Made by a program: the position numbers and the translations under genes. The notes under the pieces were generated by a model, which had not been told where the DNA came from, searched no databases, and was given only the letters and a program-made list of their open reading frames with translations. This document shows positions 10,250-18,176 of a DNA stretch of 64,000 nucleotides, piece by piece (within the stretch, counting starts at the first letter, position 1; each line of letters opens with the position of its first letter). The stretch is from Microcoleus sp. bin48.metabat.b7b8b9.023. GTDB taxonomy: Bacteria; Cyanobacteriota; Cyanobacteriia; Cyanobacteriales; Microcoleaceae. The DNA lies in assembly GCF_013299185.1 (NCBI RefSeq), contig NZ_JAAFKG010000025.1:1-64000 (forward strand). Reading direction: 5' to 3'.

Positions 10250-10632
10250 TGCCGACTAATGCTCAAGAAATCTATCTTCAAGTTGTCCGCACTTTGCCAC
10301 CAACGGAGCAACTACACTTAGCAACTCTAATCCTCAACGACTTATCACAGGGAAATGTCTCTGTCGTCGAGCCAAGCGATACCTGGACTGAGGAAGATTG
10401 TCTCGATGCAACAACTCGATCGATTCAAATTGAAGAAGTTCTAGCAGGGGTGAATACTTATCAGGCTTTGGAGAACATTCAACAACAGCTTCGTCAAGAA
10501 ATTTGCGATCGCCCACAAGCTGAAACCAATTTGAAACAAACCCTTGCTACCTTACGGGATGCACAAATGGAACTGCTGCTAAAGGAGAGGGAGCGATCGC
10601 ACCTATTAAGCCTCTTACAAAAATCCTTTTGA
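10249..10632 (+). CDS. Antitoxin-like N-terminus fused to kinase-type coiled coil
   Basis: 127 aa, probably a chimeric remnant. Residues ~1-60 (QEIYLQVVRTLPPTEQLHLATLILNDL, then DTWTEED) resemble small cyanobacterial proteins annotated as antitoxins or toxin-linked partners. Residues ~70-127 (ALENIQQQLRQEI, then AETNLKQTLATLRDAQMELL) look like the coiled-coil linker that precedes histidine-kinase domains, but the protein ends there. No toxin (PIN, RelE) ORF follows; instead comes a perfect 26-bp inverted repeat. Its start codon sits on the end of a MITE, so the promoter or start may be element-derived. No function is assigned. Confidence 0.5.
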   Translation: MPTNAQEIYLQVVRTLPPTEQLHLATLILNDLSQGNVSVVEPSDTWTEEDCLDATTRSIQIEEVLAGVNTYQALENIQQQLRQEICDRPQAETNLKQTLATLRDAQMELLLKERERSHLLSLLQKSF

Positions 10633-10642
10633 TCAATTGATG

Positions 10643-10706
10643 GGACGGGCAAGATGCCCATCCCACAAAAAAAATAAATCTTGTGGGATGGGCATCTTGC
10701 CCGTCC
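10643..10706. terminator. Perfect 26-bp inverted repeat between convergent genes
   Basis: Arms 10643-10668 and 10681-10706 are perfect reverse complements around an A-rich 12-bp loop. The repeat lies between a plus-strand and a minus-strand gene that converge, so it can terminate both. The arm (GGACGGGCAAGATGCCCATC) also looks like a dispersed palindromic repeat. Confidence 0.75.
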
Positions 10707-10732
10707 TAATTATTTTTGCAAGAGTTCTATTC

Positions 10733-11509
10733 TTAAATCTGAGTTGGATCGATATCTAGTTCTCTCAGTTTTGCAGCCATGCGATCGCGCTGTTGCTGGA
10801 TTTCATCGCGCTGTTGCTGGATTTCATCGCGCTGTTGCTGAATTTCATCGCGCTGTTGCTGAATTTCATCGCGCTGTTGCTGAATTTCATCCCGCTGTTC
10901 CATTAACTCAACATAAGACAAAAACCGCTGTCCGTCGGGACGAATTATCTCTAATTCTGGTTCTGCAAATACGAACCGAACTCCCAAACGCGGACTGATC
11001 CAGCCATCTAAAGACTCAATTACTGTTAGTCCTGCTTCAGTTCTTTGCCATCCAGTCAGATCGTTATTATCTGGATCGTAGAGATAATATTCTTCCACAC
11101 CAAATCGATTGTAAAACTGCAACTTCAGCGCCATTTCCGATAGCGTATTTCCCGGCGACAAAATCTCAAAAACGACCTGGGGCGCGATATTATCTTCCAG
11201 CCATTGCTGGTAAGACCCGCGATATCCTTTTGGTCTGCCAAATACCACCATAGCATCGGGGGCACGCCGAGTTTTATTGTCACCTTCGACGGGATACCAC
11301 AACAAGTCGCCGGCTACGAATACAGTTGGATTGTCTTTAAATAAGGCTTCGCACCCTTCTTTGAGTTTGACAATCCAACCAAATTGAAGGGTGTTATCTG
11401 ACATGGGCTGTCCGTCGCTGTCTGGATACAGAACTTTTTCTGGTTGTTGAGTTGGCAGTAACTTAGTTTGTAATTGAGAAGTCATTTCATTTTCACCAGA
11501 AACTTCCAC
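10733..11509 (-). CDS. Uma2-family (DUF820) putative restriction endonuclease-like protein
   Basis: 258 aa. Residues ~20-195 form a Uma2/DUF820 domain of the PD-(D/E)XK nuclease fold: RAPDAMVV, then PQVVFEILSPGNT and EYYLYDP. These families are hugely expanded in cyanobacteria and their role is unknown. The C-terminus holds five tandem copies of the heptapeptide QQQRDEI (about 208-242), a perfect 7-residue coiled-coil repeat that probably oligomerises the protein; at DNA level this is a 21-bp tandem repeat that can change length. A start at 11485 (MTSQLQ) is an equally good alternative. No partner gene is adjacent. Confidence 0.8.
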   Translation of the reverse strand: MEVSGENEMTSQLQTKLLPTQQPEKVLYPDSDGQPMSDNTLQFGWIVKLKEGCEALFKDNPTVFVAGDLLWYPVEGDNKTRRAPDAMVVFGRPKGYRGSYQQWLEDNIAPQVVFEILSPGNTLSEMALKLQFYNRFGVEEYYLYDPDNNDLTGWQRTEAGLTVIESLDGWISPRLGVRFVFAEPELEIIRPDGQRFLSYVELMEQRDEIQQQRDEIQQQRDEIQQQRDEIQQQRDEIQQQRDRMAAKLRELDIDPTQI

Positions 11510-11657
11510 ACCTAATCATAACCGACGAGAATGCCTCAACTGGTTTCAGATTCAAGCTTTTAGCCTTCAGGGCCGATCGCCCGCCAGCGCACCCTAACTA
11601 TAAGTGAGCCCAAATCGCTAAAATAAAAAAAAGATACGTAATAGGCAGGCCCGGTCA

Positions 11658-12266
11658 ATGATCCCAACAGTTATAGAACAATCCGGTCGCGGCGAACGCG
11701 CCTTTGACATTTACTCGCGACTCCTGCGCGATCGCATCGTCTTCTTGGGCCAACAGGTTGACTCCGACTTAGCCAACCTGATCGTAGCCCAATTGCTATT
11801 TTTAGACGCCGAAGACCCGGAGAAAGATATTTACCTCTATATCAACTCCCCCGGCGGATCGGTAACAGCAGGTATGGGGATTTTTGACACGATGAACCAC
11901 ATCCGTCCCGATATTTGCACTATTTGTCTTGGTTTGGCCGCCAGCATGGGCGCTTTTCTGCTGAGTGCGGGCGCTAAAGGCAAGCGGATGAGTTTGCCTC
12001 ACTCCCGGATTATGATCCACCAACCTCTGGGCGGAGCTCAAGGACAAGCTACCGATATTGAAATTCAGGCGAAAGAGATTTTGTACCACAAACAGCGCCT
12101 GAATCAATTTTTGGCAGATCATACCGGTCAGCCGCTTTCTCGCATTGAAGAAGATACTGAACGCGATTTCTTTATGTCGGCTGAAGAAGCAAAGGATTAT
12201 GGTTTAGTCGATCAAGTGATCGATCGCCGTCCTTCTGCTAGCCGCCCGATCGCTGCTGTGGCGTAA
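11658..12266 (+). CDS. clpP: ATP-dependent Clp protease proteolytic subunit
   Basis: 202 aa, normal for ClpP. The serine-protease triad is intact: S96 in [10 protein letters not shown]121 in RIMIHQP and D170 in TERDFF; the oxyanion glycines (SPGGSV, 64-69) are present. It forms the tetradecameric chamber that degrades proteins unfolded by ClpC or ClpX in the cytoplasm. Cyanobacteria carry several clpP genes plus clpR. This copy stands alone without clpX or clpR, and keeps its triad, so it is an active ClpP and not ClpR. A strong hairpin follows the stop codon. Confidence 0.96.
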   Translation: MIPTVIEQSGRGERAFDIYSRLLRDRIVFLGQQVDSDLANLIVAQLLFLDAEDPEKDIYLYINSPGGSVTAGMGIFDTMNHIRPDICTICLGLAASMGAFLLSAGAKGKRMSLPHSRIMIHQPLGGAQGQATDIEIQAKEILYHKQRLNQFLADHTGQPLSRIEEDTERDFFMSAEEAKDYGLVDQVIDRRPSASRPIAAVA

Positions 12267-12269
12267 ATT

Positions 12270-12324
12270 AAAAATCAAAAATCAACAATGGGGAAATTTT
12301 CTTCATTGTTGATTTTTGATTTTT
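12270..12324. terminator. Hairpin downstream of clpP
   Basis: A near-perfect inverted repeat of about 21 bp (arms AAAAATCAAAAATCAACAAT and its complement) begins 4 bp after the clpP stop. The A-rich left and T-rich right arms make it a plausible bidirectional terminator. Confidence 0.75.
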
Positions 12325-12354
12325 ACTGTCCGCTTAATTCCTTTTCATCAAATA

Positions 12355-12688
12355 GGTTCGATCGTTGGGACTTTAGTCCTTAGACAGCAGCACTGAAGTC
12401 CTCACTACGAACATTTTTTAGGCTTTTTTACGGTAACTTGTTTGATCGTTCGGACTTTAGTCTTAAGAAGGACTGAAGTCCTCACTACGAACCTATTTTA
12501 AGGACTAAAGTCCGCAAGAAAGAAGGACTTAAGTCCTCACTACGAACCTATTTTAGGTTTTTTTATGCTAACTTCTTTGATCGTTCGGACTTTAGTCTTA
12601 AGAAGGACTGAAGTCCTCACTACGAACCTATTTTAAGGACTAAAGTCCGCAAGAAAGAAGGACTGAAGTCCTCACGATCAAACCTATT
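12355..12688. repeat. Array of GGTTCGTAGTGAGGAC palindromes with a 135-bp tandem duplication
   Basis: At least five GGACTTTAGTCC / GGACTGAAGTCC hairpins are packed here. Two ~135-bp units (about 12419-12553 and 12554-12688) are almost identical and tandem; the matching GATCGTTCGGAC words start at 12444 and 12579. The array fills the gap between convergent clpP and the Pro/Val-rich gene. Confidence 0.85.
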
Positions 12689-12698
12689 TTCCTGATTT

Positions 12699-13685
12699 TT
12701 AGGGTAAAGATTCGAGATATTGCAGGAAGTCGAACAATTCTTCTCTATTTAAGAAATGTCGCGCTTCTTTGCCGTAACCTTGTTTGAGATAATCTTTTCC
12801 TTGGTTGGCTGTCCATCCCAACCTCTTGATTTCTTCGGTGGTTCTGCTGTAGATTTCCAGATATTCTAGGAAATCTGCCAACTGTTCGCTAGCAAGTTCT
12901 CTCTGCGATGACTTGCCATAATTTTGTTCGAGACAGTCGGTTTCCTGTTTTTTTGTCCATCGCAGCCGTTTGAGAATTGCGTCTATTTGGGCGATCGTAT
13001 CAGAATCATCTTCGATCGCATCGCTGGGAATTCCTACCGCGATCGGTTGGAATTCCCGGACTTCGGCCGCACCCTGCGACAGTTCGCTTTGGCTAGTATT
13101 TGGCACTTCCAGTTCGGGAAGCGGTTCGCCGTAGCTGGAAGACAGCCAAGCGTCCGAGTCTAACTGCTTTGGTACAAATCCCACTGCCGGAGGTAAATCA
13201 ACTGTTGGCGGCAAAGGTTCCGCTACAGGTGCGATCGACTCTGCATTTAATTTGGGTTCGGCATTGACAAAATTGCTTTGATGCGGTATGTCAACTTTGT
13301 CTGGAACAGGCATTTCTAAAACCGGAAGCGGAGCAAGGGCTGGCGGAACGGGAACGGGAACGGGAACAACCGGAGCCGGAGCCGGAACGGGAACAACAGC
13401 AACCGGAGCCGGAACGGGAACAGCAGCAACCGAAGCCGGAGCCGGAACGGGAACGGGAACAGCAGCAACCGAAGCCGGAGCCGGAGCAAATGCGAGGACA
13501 GCAATCGCTCGCGATCGGGCGCGGTCTTCAGCATCCTCAACAGACTCAGCAGCGGACATACCAGTAGCGAGAGTTTTGCCGTCAACCTCAACCAAACAGC
13601 GAACCACAAACTTACCGTGATGAATAGTCAGCAACTCACAGATCAACTGTCCAGCGGGATAAAGGGCGCGAAATTCTGCAAACAT
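12699..13685 (-). CDS. Cyanobacterial protein with VPVPAP linker and twin C-terminal repeats
   Basis: 328 aa, function unknown. Residues 1-68 are a compact domain (YPAGQLICELL, then HHGKFVVRCLVEVDGKTLATG) that I recognise only as a conserved cyanobacterial N-terminus. Residues ~69-125 are a low-complexity run of VPVPAP units encoded by a GC-rich tandem repeat. The last ~100 residues hold two copies of a motif of form LxWTxxQxxDxLxQxYGKxxRxxLxxEQLxDFLxYLE (about residues 235-280 and 285-328). No signal peptide or membrane helix is seen. The repeat linker may vary in length between strains. Confidence 0.65.
   Translation of the reverse strand: MFAEFRALYPAGQLICELLTIHHGKFVVRCLVEVDGKTLATGMSAAESVEDAEDRARSRAIAVLAFAPAPASVAAVPVPVPAPASVAAVPVPAPVAVVPVPAPAPVVPVPVPVPPALAPLPVLEMPVPDKVDIPHQSNFVNAEPKLNAESIAPVAEPLPPTVDLPPAVGFVPKQLDSDAWLSSSYGEPLPELEVPNTSQSELSQGAAEVREFQPIAVGIPSDAIEDDSDTIAQIDAILKRLRWTKKQETDCLEQNYGKSSQRELASEQLADFLEYLEIYSRTTEEIKRLGWTANQGKDYLKQGYGKEARHFLNREELFDFLQYLESLP
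13340..13490. repeat. GC-rich tandem repeat inside coding sequence
   Basis: Imperfect repeats built from GCCGGAGCCGGAACGGGAAC words encode the Val/Pro/Ala linker of the surrounding minus-strand gene. The repeat is in frame on that strand, so unit gain or loss would only alter linker length. Confidence 0.75.
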
Positions 13686-13879
13686 AAATTTTTTACCCCG
13701 AAATCAAAAGGGGCTGATGAGTTGAGTTTAGTACAACGACAGAGAAAACAATTTTCTGAAAGCACATATTCAACATACAATAAATGAAAGGTGAATCATG
13801 CACGCAACCTTTCACGCCATTAAACCCTATCCCACATCCGGCGGTTTAAGCTAACAAGCACCGGCAGTCATTTCTACCT
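13686..13879. other. Intergenic upstream of the Pro/Val-rich gene
   Basis: 194 bp that should contain the promoter of the minus-strand gene. It runs into the structured region that starts near 13.88 kb. No gene was recognised. Confidence 0.4.
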
Positions 13880-14205
13880 ATAGGAGGTCAGTAACTCAGT
13901 GCTAAAGCCACTGAGCTTGTAAGAGAAATCGAGCAAGCTGTATTGACCAGCCTAAGCCTTAACTGGCTACGTTATTTAGGTCACGACACCCTGGGATGCG
14001 AAGCTAGTCCCTTGCTCTGTCGCTAGTAGTTAAACAGCCTTAAAGTCACTGAGGCAGTGCTGCTAGCCTGACAAGCCTTTATAACATTGGCGAAGCTAAC
14101 TTTACCCGAAAGGGAGATTGAGGACAACCATCCTCGCCAGAGGGGCAACCATACCCCTCTACCCCGCAAGGGGATTCAAGGCGGTTGAAACCGCTCTTGG
14201 AGTTT
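13880..14205 (+). ncRNA. Candidate structured RNA, HEARO/omega-RNA-like, without an ORF
   Basis: About 325 bp with a dense series of stems on the plus strand: CTCAGTG/CACTGAG (13895-13915), CACTG/CAGTG (14047-14059), CCCGAAAGGG with a GNRA loop (14105-14114), GAGGA/TCCTC (14120-14135), AGAGGGG/CCCCTCT (14139-14160), CCCCGCAAGGGG (14162-14173) and CAAG-GCGGTT/AACCGC-CTTG (14177-14199). The first hairpin has the form CTCAG-N2-CTAAAG-N3-CTGAG, the same as the hairpins at 21028-21048 and 22533-22553 flanking tnpB. The overall style resembles HEARO RNAs, the omega RNAs of IscB elements, but no iscB or tnpB ORF follows. The family call rests on memory of such RNAs, not on a model search. It could instead be a palindrome-rich IS605-type MITE. 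Confidence 0.45.
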
Positions 14206-14938
14206 CCCTCTCAGGACTGAAGTCTCGCTCGTTTCCCACTTACCGAGTGCTTTTATGACACAGCAACTAGGCAAAAGTAGTAAAAGTCTCCGGTTTTGTG
14301 TACCAAGCACCTTCTACAGCACAGATTGCTCCCGACCCGCTCGTTCCTCCTCTGTCCCCAAGGACAGATCGCGTGGAAAAAACAGGGGCATCGCAGCGAT
14401 GAGCTACTAGCAATTTTGCCCGATCGCCGGTAAAATCTTTGGCTTTAGCACAAGGCAAGAGGCACTTCAAAAAGCAGAAGAAAGCAGGAAAAAGGCAGAA
14501 GGAAAAAGGCAGGAGGCCCAAATGCAAATTTTCTCCCTCTGCATCTCTCCATCTCCCGATCCAGGACTCAACCCGTCGCTTTCAGCATCGAGTCATCTTT
14601 TAAGAACCGACAGGGGCTTTCTACTTCGCGAAGAGCTCGGCGCTGCAAGCCAAAAGCAAAGGAACCAACGCTAAAAAATTGTATTGGGGAATAGGGTATG
14701 GGGTATTTGTCTGCACCATCATCTGTCATTTGCAGACAGACAGCAGACAATTAGCGACTGCTGGTGTGGGGAAATAATCTGAAAAAATCCCCGCGCACGG
14801 GTAGCACCGACTGTGCTGGTATCTCCACCGACTAACCCGCGCATTTGTTGGGAAGCAGGCACAGCGAGGGCAAGAAAGGGTGCGGCTGATTTCGCCAAAA
14901 TTAGACTAATTGCTGGAAACAAGAGGATCGATCGCTAC
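14206..14938. other. Intergenic upstream of the RNase-like gene
   Basis: About 730 bp with no convincing gene. It begins with a CTCAGGACTGAAGTC segment resembling the left end of the tnpB element, and includes an A/G-rich stretch near 14.46-14.52 kb. The last 150 bp contain an inverted GCACGG/CCGCGC-rich part and should hold the promoter of the downstream gene; in-frame codons extend upstream to 14813 but are probably not translated. Confidence 0.4.
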
Positions 14939-17308
14939 ATGGAATTTTCTATCGCTGCACTGCTGGCAAATTTTACAGAAGACAAATTAGTGGCTCCCAA
15001 AGCACTAGAAAAAAAACTCGACTGCAATGATGAAACCAGTCAACTCAAACTTCAAATTGCATTAGAAGCTCTAGAGAAAATTGGTATATTAGTCAAAGAC
15101 AAAGGCCGCTATCGTCGAGTAGCTGAAGATGACGTAGTAGAAGCAAAACTGCGCTGTTCGAGCAAAGGATTTTGCTTTGCAATTCAAGATGCTGAAGGTT
15201 CAGAAGACGTTTATGTGCGGGAAAGTCACCTCTCGACTGCTTGGAATGGCGATCGAGTTTTAGTCAAAATTATCAAGGAAGGTAGCCGCCGCCGATCGCC
15301 CGAAGGCGAAGTCATGCTGATCCTCGAACGCGCCAACCCCTCGGTACTGGCGCGAGTCAAGCAAACCGCCACCCCCACCGGCCGCGTCAGCTACAGAGCA
15401 ATTCCCCTGGACGATCGCCTGCTGTTTGAACTAGACTTGCTCGCCAACGGTACAAATCTCCAAGAGGCGATCGACCATTTAGTACACGTCGAAGTCAAAC
15501 GCTATCCCCTAGGAACCCACCGCCCAGTCGGCAAAGTAGTACAGGTACTCGGTTCCGACGCCGAAGCCGCCGACGACCTCGACATTGTATGCTGCAAGCA
15601 CGACTTGCCGCGCTCCTTCCCCGCAGCCGTCATCAAAGCAGCCGAAAATTTGCCCAGCAAAGTCAAAAAAACCGACATCAAAAAACGGCTAGATTTGCGG
15701 AACATCTTGACTGTTACCTTCAGCAGAAATGAACCGATAGAAACCAACGGCGAAAATGATGCCCCGAAAACTCAGCAGGAAAGTTTCTCAGAGGACTCCG
15801 CCGAAAACGAGTTTGACCCCACTTCATTCCTCTCAGATCCGCCAATAGAACACGCATTGTCGATCGAAAGTCTGAAGTCCGGCGGCTGGCAAGTTGGAGT
15901 CCACGTCACCGACGCCGCCGAGTACGTACAGCCCGAAACCCCCCTAGACCGCGAAGCCCGCAAACGAGGCACAGCAGCCCATTTGGGAGAAAAAATCATC
16001 GCCGTACTGCCAGAACTCCTCAGCGATCGCTGCTCCCTGCTGCTAGACACCGAACGGCTGGCATTCAGCATCATGCTCACCCTAGACGAATCAGGAGAAC
16101 TCCTAGAATACGAAATTCAAACCAGCGTCATTCACATTGACTACCAGCTAACCTACGAGCAAGCTCAAGCAATTGTCGAACCAGGCTCCGATGCCGAAGA
16201 TCGCGCTTTATCCTCCGCCCTCCGTCCTTTCCTAGCTCAAATCTCCGCAGCCTCACAGGCTGCCAGACAGGCGAGGCTCAAGCGGGGAGCTTTTGAACTA
16301 AATTTGCCAGACGCTAACTCTCACTTCGACGACGAAGGCGAATTAGGAGCTTTTGCAACGGCTCCCCCCGTGCAGTCGGCTGTCTCCGAGTTGGTCGTAC
16401 TTGCCAACGAAGCTGTCGCCACCCACCTGCAAGCCTTGGGAGTCCCAGCAATCTACCGCGTCCAACCGATGCCAGATCCGGCAGACATTCAAGAGTTCAT
16501 CAAACTCTCGAACAACCTCGGAGGCGAACTGTATCTCGAAAACGAGGAAGAAGTTCTGCCCTTTGACTTCCAGCGATTTACCCAACAGTTTGCCGGCCTC
16601 AAGTCCGAAAGAGTTCTCACCTACCTGCTCGAAGACACGATGAAGCCCGCTGTTTACAGCACAACTCCCAAGCCGCACTTCGGTTTGGCCCTGTCAGATG
16701 GCTACACGCGCTGCACTTCGCCGCTTTCCCGCTACGCCGATTTGCTGGTGCTGCGGGTGTTGCACGCTGTGTTAGAGCAAGGGCGCAGCAGCCGTACAAC
16801 TCGCGCTAAGGAAAAAGTTAACCTGCACCATTCCTCCTGTCACGGTCAAATTACTTGGAATGTCCTGCCGCCAGACTTGCATCACGAGTTTGAGACAGAG
16901 TTTGCAGCGGCGGTGGTACACCTGACGGAACGCGAAAGGGTTGCTGAGGATGCCGAAAGCGATTTGCAGGGATTGAAGAAAACCGGATTGATGAAAGAGC
17001 GCACCGGTCAAACTTTCCAGGGTTTGATTACAGGGGTGCAGTCTTATGGTTTCTTTGTGGAAATTGAGGTGCGGCCGCCGGAAAGTGAACTTTTGCGAGT
17101 TGAAGGGTTGGTGCACGTTTCTTCGCTGAAGGATGATTGGTATGAATATCGATCGCGCCAGCAAACTCTAGTTGGCCGCAAAAACCGCAATCAGTACCGT
17201 TTGGGCGATCGGGTAGAAGTTCAAGTCAAAAGCGTTGACTACTACCGCCAGCAAATTGATTTAGTTGCAGTTGGCGGCGGTAGCCAAGCTTTTGATGATG
17301 AGGAATAG
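14939..17308 (+). CDS. RNase II/R (VacB)-family protein, altered active site
   Basis: 789 aa from the ATG at 14939, which has a GAGG ribosome site and begins with the family-like MEFSIAALLANFTEDKLV. It has an N-terminal helical/cold-shock part, an RNB domain (~270-650) and a C-terminal S1 RNA-binding domain (~700-785). The length and layout fit the cyanobacterial Zam type more than the shorter RNase II type. The RNB active site is unusual: where RNase II/R has D-x-D-D-A-L this protein reads P-I-E-H-A-L (E304, H305), and the essential SP-I-R-R-Y motif reads SPLSRY (S597). It may therefore be weakly active or a non-catalytic RNA-binding protein (inference). A heptamer array starts right after the stop. 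Confidence 0.85.
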   Translation: MEFSIAALLANFTEDKLVAPKALEKKLDCNDETSQLKLQIALEALEKIGILVKDKGRYRRVAEDDVVEAKLRCSSKGFCFAIQDAEGSEDVYVRESHLSTAWNGDRVLVKIIKEGSRRRSPEGEVMLILERANPSVLARVKQTATPTGRVSYRAIPLDDRLLFELDLLANGTNLQEAIDHLVHVEVKRYPLGTHRPVGKVVQVLGSDAEAADDLDIVCCKHDLPRSFPAAVIKAAENLPSKVKKTDIKKRLDLRNILTVTFSRNEPIETNGENDAPKTQQESFSEDSAENEFDPTSFLSDPPIEHALSIESLKSGGWQVGVHVTDAAEYVQPETPLDREARKRGTAAHLGEKIIAVLPELLSDRCSLLLDTERLAFSIMLTLDESGELLEYEIQTSVIHIDYQLTYEQAQAIVEPGSDAEDRALSSALRPFLAQISAASQAARQARLKRGAFELNLPDANSHFDDEGELGAFATAPPVQSAVSELVVLANEAVATHLQALGVPAIYRVQPMPDPADIQEFIKLSNNLGGELYLENEEEVLPFDFQRFTQQFAGLKSERVLTYLLEDTMKPAVYSTTPKPHFGLALSDGYTRCTSPLSRYADLLVLRVLHAVLEQGRSSRTTRAKEKVNLHHSSCHGQITWNVLPPDLHHEFETEFAAAVVHLTERERVAEDAESDLQGLKKTGLMKERTGQTFQGLITGVQSYGFFVEIEVRPPESELLRVEGLVHVSSLKDDWYEYRSRQQTLVGRKNRNQYRLGDRVEVQVKSVDYYRQQIDLVAVGGGSQAFDDEE

Positions 17309-17541
17309 TCAGTTGACAGTTGACAGTTGACAGTTGACAGTTGACAGTTAATTTTCCTCAATACTTAGTTGTCATTGTCTAGCAACTAAGTATTGATAAA
17401 TTGGGAGCAAACTATACTCATAAATCATCCAAAAATAATCAACAACAGTCAACAGTCAACAGTCAACAGCCAACAGTCAACAGTCAACAGTCAACAGTCA
17501 AATAATAACTAACAAATAACAAATAACAAATAACAACTAAC
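17309..17541. repeat. Heptamer arrays in inverted orientation, (GTTGACA)n ... (CAACAGT)n
   Basis: About six TTGACAG units (17309-17350) are followed, after ~90 bp, by nine or so complementary CAACAGT units (17440-17501) and then AACAAAT units up to the ubiX start. The facing arrays can pair into a long stem, so this gap may terminate the RNase-like gene. Confidence 0.85.
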
Positions 17542-17543
17542 TA

Positions 17544-18176
17544 ATGACAAATAACTACCCGCTGATTGTAGGAGTGACTGGAGCATCGGGACTGATTTAC
17601 GCCGTGCGAACATTAAAATATCTCTTGGAAGCCGATCGAGCCGTCGAACTGGTAGCATCAAAATCTACCTACATGGTTTGGCAAAGCGAACAGAACATCC
17701 GAATGCCCGCAGAACCGACTCTGCAAGAAGAATTCTGGCGAGAACAAGCAGGAGTACCCAATTCTGGCAAACTCCGGTGTCATCCCTGGCAAGATGTTGG
17801 TGCTAATATTGCTAGCGGATCGTTTCGCACCCAAGGGATGATGATTATTCCCTGTAGCATGAGTACACTAGGCAAATTGGCGGCTGGCTTGAGCTCGGAT
17901 TTACTCGAAAGAGCGGCCGACGTTCAGCTCAAGGAAGGGCGTAAATTGGTACTTGTACCTAGAGAAACCCCTTTTAGTTTGATTCACCTGCGGAATTTGA
18001 CGACCTTAGCAGAAGCGGGAGCTAGAATTGTGCCAGCGATTCCCGCTTGGTATCACAATCCCCAAACAATTGAAGATTTAGTAGACTTTGTGGTGGCTCG
18101 TGCTTTGGATCAGTTGGGGATTGATTGCGTTCCTCTCAAACGCTGGAAGGAAGAAGAGTTGACAGTTGACAGTTGA
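17544..18176 (+). CDS. ubiX: Flavin prenyltransferase UbiX
   Basis: 210 aa. Makes prenylated FMN, the cofactor of UbiD-type decarboxylases, from FMNH2 and dimethylallyl phosphate; soluble dodecamer in the family. The Rossmann-like start GVTGASGLIYAVRTLKYLL, the central segment IIPCSMSTLGKLAAGLSSDLLERAADVQLKE and the block LVLVPRETPFSLIHLRNLTTLAEAG are signature UbiX sequences. In cyanobacteria it supports plastoquinone synthesis. The last codons (LTVDS and the TGA stop) lie inside a TTGACAG heptamer array, so the C-terminus has been written by the repeat. Confidence 0.95.
   Translation: MTNNYPLIVGVTGASGLIYAVRTLKYLLEADRAVELVASKSTYMVWQSEQNIRMPAEPTLQEEFWREQAGVPNSGKLRCHPWQDVGANIASGSFRTQGMMIIPCSMSTLGKLAAGLSSDLLERAADVQLKEGRKLVLVPRETPFSLIHLRNLTTLAEAGARIVPAIPAWYHNPQTIEDLVDFVVARALDQLGIDCVPLKRWKEEELTVDS

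Noticed and set aside
9443-10311. Minus-strand frames over the MITEs that might be transposase remnants
   Set aside because: No DDE motif or transposase-like region could be read; similarity between copies is at DNA level and limited to ~110 bp.
12355-12688. Possible CRISPR array
   Set aside because: Repeats are palindromic, unevenly spaced and the spacers are themselves repeated; no cas genes.
13288-13620. Plus-strand frame of Thr/Gly/Ala repeats
   Set aside because: Antisense shadow of the VPVPAP linker in the minus-strand gene.
13880-14205. tRNA, tmRNA or RNase P RNA as an alternative for the structured region
   Set aside because: No T-loop GTTCRA, CCA end, tag reading frame or RNase P core was found.
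14813-14938. 42-codon N-terminal extension of the RNase-like gene
   Set aside because: Begins without a ribosome site; the ATG at 14939 has GAGG upstream and a family-like start.
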